A stretch of 60,000 nucleotides of DNA, from NCBI RefSeq assembly GCF_964340395.1, contig NC_135549.1, positions 6,082,001 to 6,142,000 on the forward strand, read 5' to 3'. This DNA comes from Glandiceps talaboti. Its lineage: Eukaryota; Hemichordata; Enteropneusta; Spengelidae. Below, piece after piece: positions 50,501 to 60,000 of this stretch. The position numbers were made by a program, and so were the translations under genes. Under the pieces are notes generated by a model that was not told the origin of the DNA, did not search any database, and was given only the letters and a program-made list of their open reading frames with translations. Every line of letters starts with the position of its first letter. The stretch's first letter is position 1.

Positions 50501-53500
50501 TTTTCGCGCTCAAAAATAATAGCGGAAAGACAATATTTCTCACTTCAGCTCAATTTTATTTGAGAAAACACTGGCACTGTTCACTTACCTTGACAATTGA
50601 TAGAGTATATAATTAGTGTTTTACTAAACAAAGCCGAAACTTGTGTTTGAGTGTCTATAGAACCACACAAGTGATATATTCGAAATACCGATTTTTGTGT
50701 TTGAGGCTGCCGCTTGGTGGCGATGTTGTGATGGCAATTGCTGACAACTCAGTTGAAATGTATATATATGCAACTACGGTGATTTTCAATTCTAGATCGC
50801 TCAATTTTGAAAGAAAAATAAATAAGACTTTGGAACATTTTCCAAGGAAAACCAGACTACACTAAAAAGTAACCCTCCCTTAGTTCATAAAGTGAATTAT
50901 CAATAAAAGAGAAATAAATAGTGACAAATATTATATCGTAACTTTTAAACTTTCATTATCTGCGTTTTTAGACGTTTCCTCGCATATTACATGTAAATGG
51001 TACTTACAGCATTATATACACTACAATGGAAACTTAACCATCTCTTGGTATTCATACCGCAAATCCGATATTTGGGTATTTTGACGATAAAGAGTGTTCA
51101 TTGGTTGGTTCTTAAACCACCTGTCTTATTTGTTATGCATTATTTTAATGACCAGGTGTATTCACTAATTGTTAATTTACATAGTCTTTAAATAGTGAAG
51201 AATACAGTGCCACGTCGGCTGTCCACAGTTTGTGGGAGTTGAGGCAGTCCACGGCTCGTTCCTGAAGTTATCTCGGTGGTTTCGTCAACGGAGACCCGTC
51301 TTCAATGTAGCAGTCCGGAAAAATGTCGTTCTCGTGTGTTGGACATTGCTGAGACTAAGCGGACCCTCACGTATGGTATGAATGGTGCGGACATTGACGT
51401 CAAAGTCTAGAGAAATGCATGTGGGAATTGAATACTAGCACCCGGCATTAGCACTATTGCGAGTACTATTGCAAGAAATGTGGGAATTGAATACTAGCAC
51501 TCGTTTTTTACTGAGGTTTACATTGGTCTCAGACTCGGACTAGAGTATTGCACCCTAGACAGCCCCTGGCCGAAAATAATAGCTGTAAACTTGCGTTCAC
51601 AAGCCAAACGTGTGACAATACAAGACCACAACGAAAACTGTGAAACATTTACAGTACAGGTCACTCTCATTTTATATATGGACAACAAAATTAGATCGAT
51701 CACAGTTCCATTTACATGATGCAATGACTCGGAGCGTGCTTCCATATGCTCGGAGCAAATCGAATCAATTAGTGTATTATGGGACCAACAATTATATTGT
51801 GGCACTGCATGTCCTGATACGCCTTCTTGAAGTTTCCCATTGTTAGTAATAGCTAGTATATTTATTCAAGATGAAATATGTTTACTTTGTTGTTAAATTC
51901 AAAAGGCGACGCGAGTATGATTGGGCTGAAATATGCTGTCCATGGGATGCCGTCAATGCATCACTACGGGGCTTCTTGTTGGCAAATAATAAAAAATCAG
52001 ACAAATAAAAGTCCATGAATGTGAAACACGCAACATAACAAGTGTCTATGTATATCTTGTCTAGCCTTTTTAATTTATTTTGCCATAATATTTTAGCATT
52101 TATACCCACAGACACTGACAATTAGTCAGAAAGTGTGAGTAAATATCGGTAAATGTGGGTTAATAAGACAGTCATGTGGACTGTAGTTTTTGTTTACTGA
52201 TGTCTATTTTAACCACCAGCAATGTATTATTTCACAATGCTGTTGAGTTTTATTCACCTAGTGACTACGCTCGTCATAGCCCTAGTGCTAACGAGTACTC
52301 CTTATCCCGTGTAATCCCATGGTCGAGGTGGGACCGGAAATACCCGAAAACTGTCGAAGTAAATCCGAAGGGAACTGACTCATTTTATCGTGTTTGCAGA
52401 CGTGTTTTTAAAGTTTTAAAACCAGAATGCGTTTCACAAACATGTCGTCTAGCACATTAGCGATAGTGAATGTCAGCATTTTGAATCACCTTTAAATGTT
52501 CCTCTCTATTTGCTATGATTCACCATTCCGCATGTGTTCTTATATACGAGTATTGAGGAACCACATGTTCATTCATTGATGCTATTACAAGTCATCACAA
52601 TCTTTTGAATTCCCTTATTTTCGATTTGCTTACAAGTCAAGCTTTTTTCATACCTAATGTTCCAATCGATGTAATCAACTGAGCACCATTTATCAGGGCG
52701 ACACCCTGAAAGAAAGATTTCAAGTTACGATGCTGTTACTTTGCACGTGTGGGGTAAAGTCGGCATAGTTGTGTTCACATCCAGACTGGCATAAATACGC
52801 AAACGTACATGTATCAGGTAATGTGTATTCATTTATATCTACTGGTTTCCTGGCCAACTTACACGTAGAAAACAAATAATAGCAGAGCTCAAAGAATAAA
52901 ACATGTGACAGATTTAAAGCATTTCCAAATGCAAAATTGTTTGGAATTGACAACGGTAACGATGCTTGAACTGTCTATTATAGAACATGCTGATAAATTG
53001 TATGTCCCTACCTCTTTTGGGCCAAGTTTAATCTTGGTTAGCCCATGACCTTTCAGTACCTATGAAAACGTCACATTGGACAGAAAAAATAATAGTCATT
53101 GCAATGAACTATTTCGGGTGACTAGAGATTTTAAGTATATTTGCTATACAAATCATGCATAGTACTTCTTGATCAATCTACTTTGTGTATACTAATTATG
53201 AATATATAATTTCCACAACTGTAACTTTCTTGCATCCTGCCTCATAGTCTTAAACGGTATATATTGTGTATGCAAAGAAGGTCATACTATTTGCATATTA
53301 TTGATCCATTACTTTCATAATTCGTATATATGTAGTACTGATTCTCGAAGCATGCTTAAATGTGTTTTTTACTTTATTTTCAACTTACAGTTTCAGCATC
53401 TATCATTCCACTTTTTGGACTCCACATTTTACCTTCACCCATCAACCCAAGTGCCAAGTGAGCCAGGGGAGCCAGGTCTCCACAGGCGCCGACAGTGCCT

Positions 53501-55269
53501 TTCTCTGGTACGTAGGGTAGGCAGGAAGCTATGGAAAGATTACAGAGTTGTTTTAGCAATAATATAGAGAAACTCGTTATTGAGATCGACATGTATTAAA
53601 AGTACTCCCACACACAAAGCTTAAGTTAATGTGTGGAAAGTCATGAAGCATCAGCTTAGATTAGTTGACATGTACTACTTCCCATCATTCTTTAAAATGA
53701 TCTCAATTTTGCAGTTCACTTAATACACAAATTCTTATTATGTATCATCTGTGCTATACCATAGTCACTATCGGCGTTAACCTTTGAAAATAAAAGTCGA
53801 CGGAAATTTCTATTTAGAATGTTGGAGAGGTTTATAGGGACTAAATTTTACAGATAACTAAAGCTCTAGGTGTTCTTGATTATTGCCGCTATGTACACTT
53901 TGAATAACAACAAAGTATGCTAGATTTCAACCTGTAAACATTCATTTTATCTCGTGAACACGCCTAAACCCGAAAAAGACGCACAATATTATATAAATTA
54001 ATTACCATTGAATGCAGCAATGAATTTTTCCAACGTTTCTTTTGCGATGCCACTGTGTCCCTTGGACAGTACGTTTATTCGAACTGCCATCAGCATACGT
54101 GTCTTGTCGGGACACAAAGGCTCTCCAACTCCTGCTGAATGTGACCGAATCACATTCTCTTGTAACTCACTGGAATATGAAAATATAACGTTTGACCGAA
54201 TGGGGAAAATAGTCTCACTGTATCTTCAGCGCTTGTCCACTTGACACATTGCTAGATAAACACATACCGGTTTTATGATACCTAATCTGGCATCGGATGT
54301 GAAGCTATGCTTCAACACTCAAGGCATTCTTGTACATGATCGAGAAAGAGGTGATGCTAGAATTCCACTTTTTGAATGATAACTTGTACTTTGTTAGTTC
54401 TAACAACTGAAAGATGGAAAGCACGAATAAAGATAATTTAAAGTCTTGATGAACCAATATGATAAATTTAATTTCATGTCTTTATTTGAAAAGAGAAATT
54501 GGTTGATCAATTCACAATCACATTTGTACAACTGTATAAAACCAGTTCAATCCTACATCAGCCTAGTTTCACTTGACAAATCTTCTGGCATCGAGTCAAA
54601 AATACAAAGTAATCGATTACGCCTCCATAAAGTAAAGTGAACGAAAAAACACAATTAACAATGGTTTGAAATGATATTAATGTTGGCATGTATATGAGAT
54701 CATACCTCAGTTTGTCAGGACTGATAACACAATCAGCAAACCTCCCAATCCCAGTATTAATTCCATAGGTAACTGGAAAAGTGGGAAGGAAACATAATCT
54801 GGCTATAACGAAAAATTACGCGACCCGTCTCTTTCCAACATTAAGTCGTTCAGACTACATTTAAAACTTCACCAGCATACATTGAAATGTTGTCGAAAAG
54901 TTTAAATGCACTCTTGACACAATTGCTTTACTAAACCAAGTAAGATAGAAGAGGAAATAAGCATTAAAGCATTCAATTTGAATACGCTTCACGGCAACAC
55001 CTGTTCACCTCTATAGCTCTGAACTGTAAGAAGAGATGTTGCCACAAATTTGATTGATCAACTGAGCAGTAAGGTAGAGGATTTGTCAGTGACGAAGAAT
55101 ATGTTCCTTGTGAATGCCGGTTTAATAGCATTTGCATTCTTCAGTTAATCTTTTCAGTCGGTGTTTGATTAATAGTGATTGATTGACTGATTGATTGATT
55201 GATTGGTTGGTTGGTTGGTTGGTTGATTGGTTGGTTGGTTGGTTGGTTGGTTGGTTGTTTGGTTGTGTG

Positions 55270-55360
<91 letters not shown>

Positions 55361-57397
55361 TGTGTATAGATTCTTTTATTTCTAAACTGACAATACCTGG
55401 AAAAATTCGAACTGAAGACAACTTCCTTTTTTAGAACTCTTTTTCTGGTTAATTCAACAAAATTACAACGTCGATTGATATTGACTATTACCTTTTTCGT
55501 CTTTGACTATTTTATCCAAAAAGTCCTTTGCTTTTTGAACTTTTTTCCATGACTCGTCGGTCAACTGTGTAAAAGAAGAAAAGAAATTCCCAATTGAGGA
55601 CAATGCTTCACGAATTGTCCGATGTGAATGTGAGTATATGACTAGACTGGGGAGACAACTATGTCTATTAGACAATATCTCTCATTTGGCTGTGTCAAAA
55701 CATCAAGATAACGTTTTTACGTTCTGATAGTCACTGATTAATATGTTCAATGCCACGTTCCGATTTTAAAAACCCATAAATATCCCCTCACCACATACAC
55801 ACACACATGCATGTACGCACACGCGCACACATGCATGCATGCATGCATACATACATACATGCATGCATACATACATACATACATACATACATACATACAT
55901 ACATACATACATACATCCCTAGACAGACAGACAAACAGAGAGACAGACAGATGCATGCCTACAAATTATTACAATGGGAGACATAGAAATACAGGCATGA
56001 CACACAGCCGTCGATTCGTAAAATACAAATTCTCATACTAAGAGGTAAAGGTGGAGACAATGGCACTTTGTTTTTACCTCTATTTTGTACTTTCCTTTAC
56101 CAAGCTGCACAAGCTTCTCGGTGGACAGCGAGTTACCATCTAACTTTAGAACCTGTCATTGTTAAGATAAGCATTGTTAGTTGACACACTATTCTACTTT
56201 ACCAACCATGTATATCCAACAATGGCCTCACGTTGATTATTTAGTTTACATCACATTGTGTCAGGAAATAGCATGAGAAATTGTCTTCGGTATATACATA
56301 AGAATAAAAGTTGTTATGCCTTAGTAATCGCAACCTTATCTTCCTCGGCTAATTGAGTTCATTCAAAACCAGTTAGAATGTTGATATATTTATTAACTCT
56401 TTAGACTTGGTTGGGTTAGGACATGACAAAATTGAAGCAATATTTTTACTTTTTTAGCAACCTAATAAATTACGAGCAGTGCACCTCGTGTAGTTAACAG
56501 TGACAACACATAACGTGAAAGAAAGATGCAGGCTCATTTAGTTACAATGTAATATAGCCACGGCTTACACCATTCTACATTTCGATATTTCGCAATCGGC
56601 ATGGTGTAATACATAGAGAAAGGGAGTGGTCCATGTTTATGTCAACTTTACATTCCGAAAGCTGTTTGGAATGAGAGGGTCGATTACAGTACTTAAGCAG
56701 GACTAGATAGTATTGTTTATGATGGCATGTTTATACATAGGGTTTTATTCGAAATGCGAACGCCTTGAAGAGGGATACAACATATGGGATTTAAAAAAAA
56801 GTAAAGTGGTTGTCTGATCTGATTGATTGATTGTGAGGTTATGGGACGAATGGTCTTTGGCAATGTTTGCACGACCCCCAGTTTGAAAGTCTGCATGAGT
56901 GTGATTGGATCATCACCCGAGGGACCAAGGAATGTGAATACATTAATGATCACCGTGCATGATATATTACAAAACATGTTTCCCTTTTACAACAAACAAT
57001 AAACTGATAATTTACCTCAGTAGGCTCTTCATATACACTGTCACTGGTTATACAACTTCAAGGAAAACTAATGTGTTTGACTGTCACTCATGTTATTCGT
57101 TTTAACAACACTCTTCCAAAGGTAATCAATTGTTATTAGTGTCAGCAATATCAGTAAGAAGTGATTTTATAGTCACTTTATAATTAAATTATTGTGAACG
57201 ATAAAAAGTGAACGATGGTCCACGATTTCATTTTTAAAACAAACACGCACGCCAATAAAATGCAATACTTACAATATTACCAACATTTAAATGACGTAAA
57301 AGGAAAGAAAGAGCTACATGTAAAGGATACAGTTGCCGTTGTTGTGACAGTGTGGACACACTTTGTGTTTCATCCTGTTTGCCAACACTTCTTAGCT
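41515..57397 (-). CDS. HAL: Histidine ammonia-lyase, copy B (exons 2-20; exon 1 outside window)
   Basis: Same reaction and exon plan as HAL-A. Exons on the minus strand: 57397-57331, 57043-57016, 56152-56078, 55564-55492, 54772-54706, 54169-54006, 53528-53389, 53059-53012, 52705-52654, 46676-46581, 46012-45858, 45248-45168, 44543-44478, 43698-43620, 43451-43365, 43040-42906, 42709-42586, 42142-42073, 41586-41515. Every frame and splice border is intact, and one length change (exon 2, plus 3 nt) keeps frame, so the gene looks functional. It shares the Ala-Cys-Gly cofactor triad (53487-53479). Differences from A include NTGIG in place of NTGFG in exon 6, and a changed exon 15 end (KLTSGG versus KLTNAG). 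The start exon is not found by 60000. Confidence 0.9.
42175..42226. repeat. (ACAT)n microsatellite in a HAL-B intron
   Basis: About 13 ACAT copies, at the position equivalent to 4062-4111 in HAL-A, where the tract is interrupted by GT. Confidence 0.96.
44640..45124. mobile_element. 485-bp insertion specific to HAL-B, unclassified
   Basis: The HAL-A and HAL-B introns align up to AAATTAAAT (6560 and 44639) and again from AAATAGACGTGTGAAATGAT. Between these, HAL-A has about 12 bp and HAL-B has about 485 bp of unrelated sequence. I see no clear terminal repeats or open frame. It may be a non-autonomous element or a rearrangement. Confidence 0.45.
46293..46345. repeat. (ATTC)n microsatellite in a HAL-B intron
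   Basis: Counterpart of the tract at 7441-7514 in HAL-A, shorter here. Confidence 0.94.
47326..47599 (-). mobile_element. tRNA-derived SINE
   Basis: Read on the minus strand it begins GTTGTCGGTGGCCAAGTGG, with an A-box-like TGGCCAAGTGG (47590-47580) and a B box GGTTCGAACCC (within 47549-47536). This is an internal RNA polymerase III promoter in a tRNA-like head. A body follows with a segment containing CCCCGGGTACTCCGGTTTCC, which I recall as part of a central domain shared by many marine-invertebrate SINEs, and the element ends in an (ATT)n tail. HAL-A has the empty site at about 9286-9295 (GCGACCTTATTTCAAA). Confidence 0.85.
47740..48164. mobile_element. hAT-like transposon end, fragment 1
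   Basis: Starts CAGTACCGTATCCTGCGG at the exact place where HAL-A/HAL-B homology stops. It shares several blocks in order with 57521 onward (AATACATAGCGATGT, CGCGCA, GAGTAACAGTA, GAAAGTCTCCTTCATTTG). A terminal CAG start and G/C-rich run are typical of hAT-group ends, but the assignment is tentative. Homology with HAL-A resumes near 48165 (at 9952), so about 540 bp of HAL-A intron has no counterpart. Confidence 0.55.
48758..52491. mobile_element. 3.73-kb DNA transposon with long inverted repeats and TTAA target site
   Basis: Terminal inverted repeats of about 510-530 bp: left 48758-49285, right about 51986-52491, both starting AGGTGATTCAAAATGCT from the outside. The insert is flanked by TTAA at 48754-48757 and 52492-52495. 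The HAL-A intron has a single TTAA (11457-11460) with matching flanks on both sides, so the boundaries are exact. TTAA targets are used by piggyBac- and Kolobok-type elements; the AGG terminus does not look like a typical piggyBac end. No transposase-length frame is visible, so it is non-autonomous or decayed. Confidence 0.88.
52506..53380. other. HAL-B introns around exons 9 and 10
   Basis: Intronic sequence that aligns closely with 11471-12330 of HAL-A. Apart from exons 10 (52705-52654) and 9 (53059-53012) nothing else is seen. Confidence 0.6.
55176..55362. repeat. (TTGA)n/(TTGG)n microsatellite
   Basis: Counterpart of 14183-14338 in HAL-A, with a much larger TTGG block (about 55204-55260). 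The antisense frame rich in Asn-Gln-Ser-Ile is an artefact. Confidence 0.95.
55796..55950. repeat. Short compound AC/ATGC/ACAT/ACAG microsatellite
   Basis: Paralogue of the roughly 400-bp compound array at 14777-15192. Only ACAT and a brief ACAG block remain; the ACCG, ACCT and ACGT blocks are absent. Confidence 0.93.
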
Positions 57398-57520
57398 CTG
57401 GAAAAATGATAACCACATTTATTTACTCACAAATGCAATAATGAAAGTGGCAATTTACCGATGAATTATTAACAAAGATTCAACAAATGATCTTGTAACT
57501 ATGACATCCATGATCGTCTC

Positions 57521-58285
57521 CAGTACCGTAGCCTGTGGGGGGGGGGCAACTGCCCCTTGCAAATTTTGGAATAATATGCAACTTTTCGAATACATAGCGA
57601 TGTCATTAAAAAAAATTTACGTGATGATTCCTAGCACGCGCGCTTTGAACGTATGGTTCACTAAAGTCAAAAGTGACAGTATGTGTACCTATAGTGACTC
57701 CTCGCTAATAGGTCTCTATTATATGCTGGCTTATATTCGAATAAAAAGTGTCCAGTTAAAAATTGTTATTGTTTGGGAAAGTGCAAAAGAAGCGCGCACG
57801 TGCACTTTGCATGTTTCGTGAGTAACAGTAGTTATGAAAGTCTCCTTCATTTGAAGACTGCAAGATGCAATATATCAGCAAGTGAAACGCCCAAAAAACG
57901 TCGTGTCCAGCAGTCTTTTGACAATTGTCAGGAAACAGGCAGGGTAAGCATACCATCACGTATCATGTGAAAGGGAAAAGTCATCCAACGTTAGGACGCC
58001 TACTGCAGTGACTCCGAAGATGCGTTCGATTTACTTTACATCTTGTTCCTTAGGCCAGAAAAAGTAAAGAAAAAGTAAAAAAAATGCTGTTCAACAGGCC
58101 CGACCTCGCCGTAGTTTTGGCATTTCATTTTTTGTGATGGGCAATATATCCTCACGGGCTTCGCATGTCAGTGAATTGCACACTTTGTTTAAAAGTTAAG
58201 GGATTTCTTTATATTTTCTGAATAGTACATCTAACAATACACATTTTAGTCGATTCCAAATTAAATAATATCTTATGCAGTGGTT
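57521..58285 (+). mobile_element. hAT-like transposon end, fragment 2
   Basis: Begins CAGTACCGTAGCCTGTGG exactly where HAL-A/HAL-B homology stops (16747 and 57520). It is related to the fragment at 47740. Near 57880 a short frame reads ETPKKRRVQQSFDNCQETGR, which resembles the lysine-rich start of transposases with a BED/TTF-type finger region, but it is too short to classify. The right border is approximate, placed where HAL intron homology appears to resume at about 58300. Confidence 0.5.
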
Positions 58286-58433
58286 TATCTGCCTCTGATT
58301 GCAATTGCAGTGTCTAGTATTGTGCAAGCTGCAAATAAAGGCGATTGGTTGTTTACATTATTTGTTAAAATGGGTTTACATATTTGTTTACCATAGTTAT
58401 GAAACGTTCAACATACTTGAAAGAAATACATTT

Positions 58434-60000
58434 CAAAATAATCCCTACACCATAAGTCAAGCATGGGCCAATACAATAGTCAGTGGACCACTCATAAAGT
58501 CAAATGATGGTGAAGCTTTGCGGGAATGTGCAGATGATGTTAGGGGATGTTTAGAAACACTAAGAGCTGTGGACAGGTTGAATGATGTTGATTCTCAGGA
58601 GGGAATGGTTAAAGTTATGTTACTGCTGCCAACTACAGTCCAGATGGCGAAAACAAGCACATACAACCAAGAAAGACAGGGCTAGATATCCCGCAAGAGG
58701 CTTGTGATCCGGTATTTGGGAAGATTGAAATTCAGGCTAGAGGAAAGGTGGCTAAAGGTCGTAAATCTGTTGTACGGGGTAAAGGTGCCAGCTTTAATGT
58801 TCAAGCTACAAATAGCAAAACATCTAAGAGTGATCAAGTGACTTCTAACAAAACTGAAATACCCAGGTCAATTACACGATCAAGTGCCACATTTGTAGTA
58901 AAGGACATTCACTCACAGTTTGTGACCAGTTCAAGAAGATGACTCCTCAGAAACTGTCAAGAAAAAAGGATTGTGCTATGGCTGCCTGGACTATAGCAAC
59001 CATGGTTATCGCAAATGCAGGCGAGCCAATGTGTGTCCAGTAAAGGATTGTGGTAAGAAGCTTTACTGCATGATGGTTTAGTTCCTGTACCCACTGATGA
59101 TACAAAGCTGATATGGCAATCCATGCAGTGGTGATGAAAAGAAATTATATGTAGAAGCTCAAAGTTGTGCTTGTCTACCAGCATAGTGTGACAAACCTAC
59201 AGTAAAAGTAGCCCTGCCTACTGTATCAGTTTATGTAGGAGTAGAGGGTCAGAGTAAGTTCATCAGACCTCAAGCACTCTTAGATTCAGGTAGTAACAGA
59301 ACATTTTGTTCTACAGCTTTGGCTGATCAGTTACAGCTGAGAGGTCATGATACTACTTTATCTTTAGAAACTCTTGGAGAAGATAAATCTGTTGCTGCTG
59401 TAGAGTTGCAGTTAGAAATTACTTCAACTACAGGTCGGCATAAAACATGCAAGATAGTCGACTTACCAAGAGTGTTTGCAATGAAGTCATTTCCTACATT
59501 GACAAGAAATGTAGCAATGGGTGATATCACCAAATGGAGCCACTTACAAGACCTGAAGTTACTGCAAGATGATTTAGACAGTATATCCATTCTCATTGGT
59601 CAAAATATCCCAACAGCACTCATTCCATTAGAAGTCAGGTGTGGTCGACTTGATGACCCCTATGCTGTGAGAACAATCCTAGGTTGGACAGTGAATGGGC
59701 CTATTGCAAAGTCAGCCGACGAGTCTTTTATCAGTAACTTTATTCATGCAGGTCTGATGAACAGAAAGGACCATTTAGAAGATGAGGTTGAGCAGTTCTG
59801 GAAGTTGGATAGTGGGCCAATTCTGGCTAAGTATAAAACTCACCCTTCTCAAGATGATAATAGAGTAGTAAAGAAATGGAATGAGTCTATTTCCATGAAG
59901 GATGGTCATTATCATTTGGACATTACATTTAAGGAGTCCATACCAAAATTGCCTAATAATCAAAGACTGGCATAAAGGAGACTGCAGTGTTTCGGAAGAA
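58434..60000 (+). mobile_element. Degraded BEL/Pao LTR-retrotransposon fragment (gag-protease, runs off window)
   Basis: Starts abruptly in mid-gag (NPYTISQAWANTIVSGP, a DUF1759-like region; frame of 58299-58685). It then shifts frame (58748-58942), returns for a zinc knuckle at 58974-59018 (C-x2-C-x5-H-x4-C, one residue longer than usual), and continues from 59187 with a retroviral-type aspartic protease region of the DUF1758 kind (catalytic Asp-Ser-Gly at 59283-59291) and the linker towards reverse transcriptase. In-frame stops at 59184 and 59973, plus the frame changes, show it is dead. No LTR is seen on the left, so it is also 5'-truncated. Confidence 0.88.

Larger units (their letters stand above)
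41101..58440. repeat. Duplicated block, arm B (carries HAL-B)
   Basis: Partner of 2811-17660 in the same orientation. All exons and most introns align. The arm is longer because of later insertions: an unclassified 485-bp insert at 44640-45124, a SINE at 47326-47599, hAT-like fragments at 47740 and 57521, and a 3.73-kb TTAA transposon at 48758-52491. It lacks about 570 bp present in arm A at 7880-8447. Confidence 0.9.

Noticed and set aside
50302-50865. Two moderate plus-strand frames (104 and 74 codons) inside the TTAA transposon
   Set aside because: No transposase motif, DDE triad or zinc-finger pattern is visible. Composition looks like random AT-rich sequence.
55122-55421. 99-codon frame rich in Asn-Gln-Ser-Ile
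   Set aside because: Artefact of the TTGA/TTGG microsatellite in a HAL-B intron.

Overview
The window looks like nuclear DNA of an invertebrate animal. It is AT-rich, its genes are split into many short exons with consensus GT-AG introns, and it is full of tetranucleotide and TG microsatellites and transposon relics. The gene content (animal-type histidine ammonia-lyase, ninjurins, an NHL-repeat protein, a BEL/Pao retroelement) fits a marine deuterostome or lophotrochozoan. I cannot fix the phylum from the sequence alone.

Layout. (1) About 2.8-18.9 kb, minus strand: a complete 20-exon histidine ammonia-lyase gene (HAL-A, about 629 aa). (2) About 20.3-23.9 kb, plus strand: two ninjurin-family genes. 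(3) About 26.4-26.9 kb, minus strand: one unrecognised ORF. (4) About 28.9-34.1 kb, minus strand: a five-exon gene of about 1022 aa. In order it encodes a glycosyltransferase-B-like domain, a short linker, a domain resembling TRADD-N, a long coiled coil and a six-blade NHL propeller. All four introns are phase 1 and exon borders match domain borders. This is the most novel object in the window. (5) About 36.2-39.75 kb: a 400-bp foldback element, then a 2.75-kb minisatellite of a 32-bp unit. (6) About 41.1-58.4 kb, minus strand: a second HAL copy (HAL-B), with 19 of 20 exons in the window and intact splice sites and frame. Its exon 1 would lie past the right edge, beyond a degraded BEL/Pao fragment that appears to sit in intron 1.

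The two HAL genes arose by duplication of a block of at least 14 kb that includes introns. The arms are now about 23 kb apart with unrelated genes between them. Because paralogous introns still align, several later insertions in HAL-B can be read against an empty site in HAL-A: a 3.73-kb TTAA-target DNA transposon with inverted repeats of about 0.5 kb, a tRNA-derived SINE and two hAT-like fragments.

How the genes may work together: HAL catalyses the first step of histidine breakdown (histidine to urocanate and ammonia), and the pair may give extra dosage or divergent expression. The ninjurins (membrane rupture and adhesion in known relatives) lie about 5 kb from the GT/TRADD-N-like/NHL gene, whose architecture resembles innate-immune or cell-death sensors. 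A functional link between them is only an inference.
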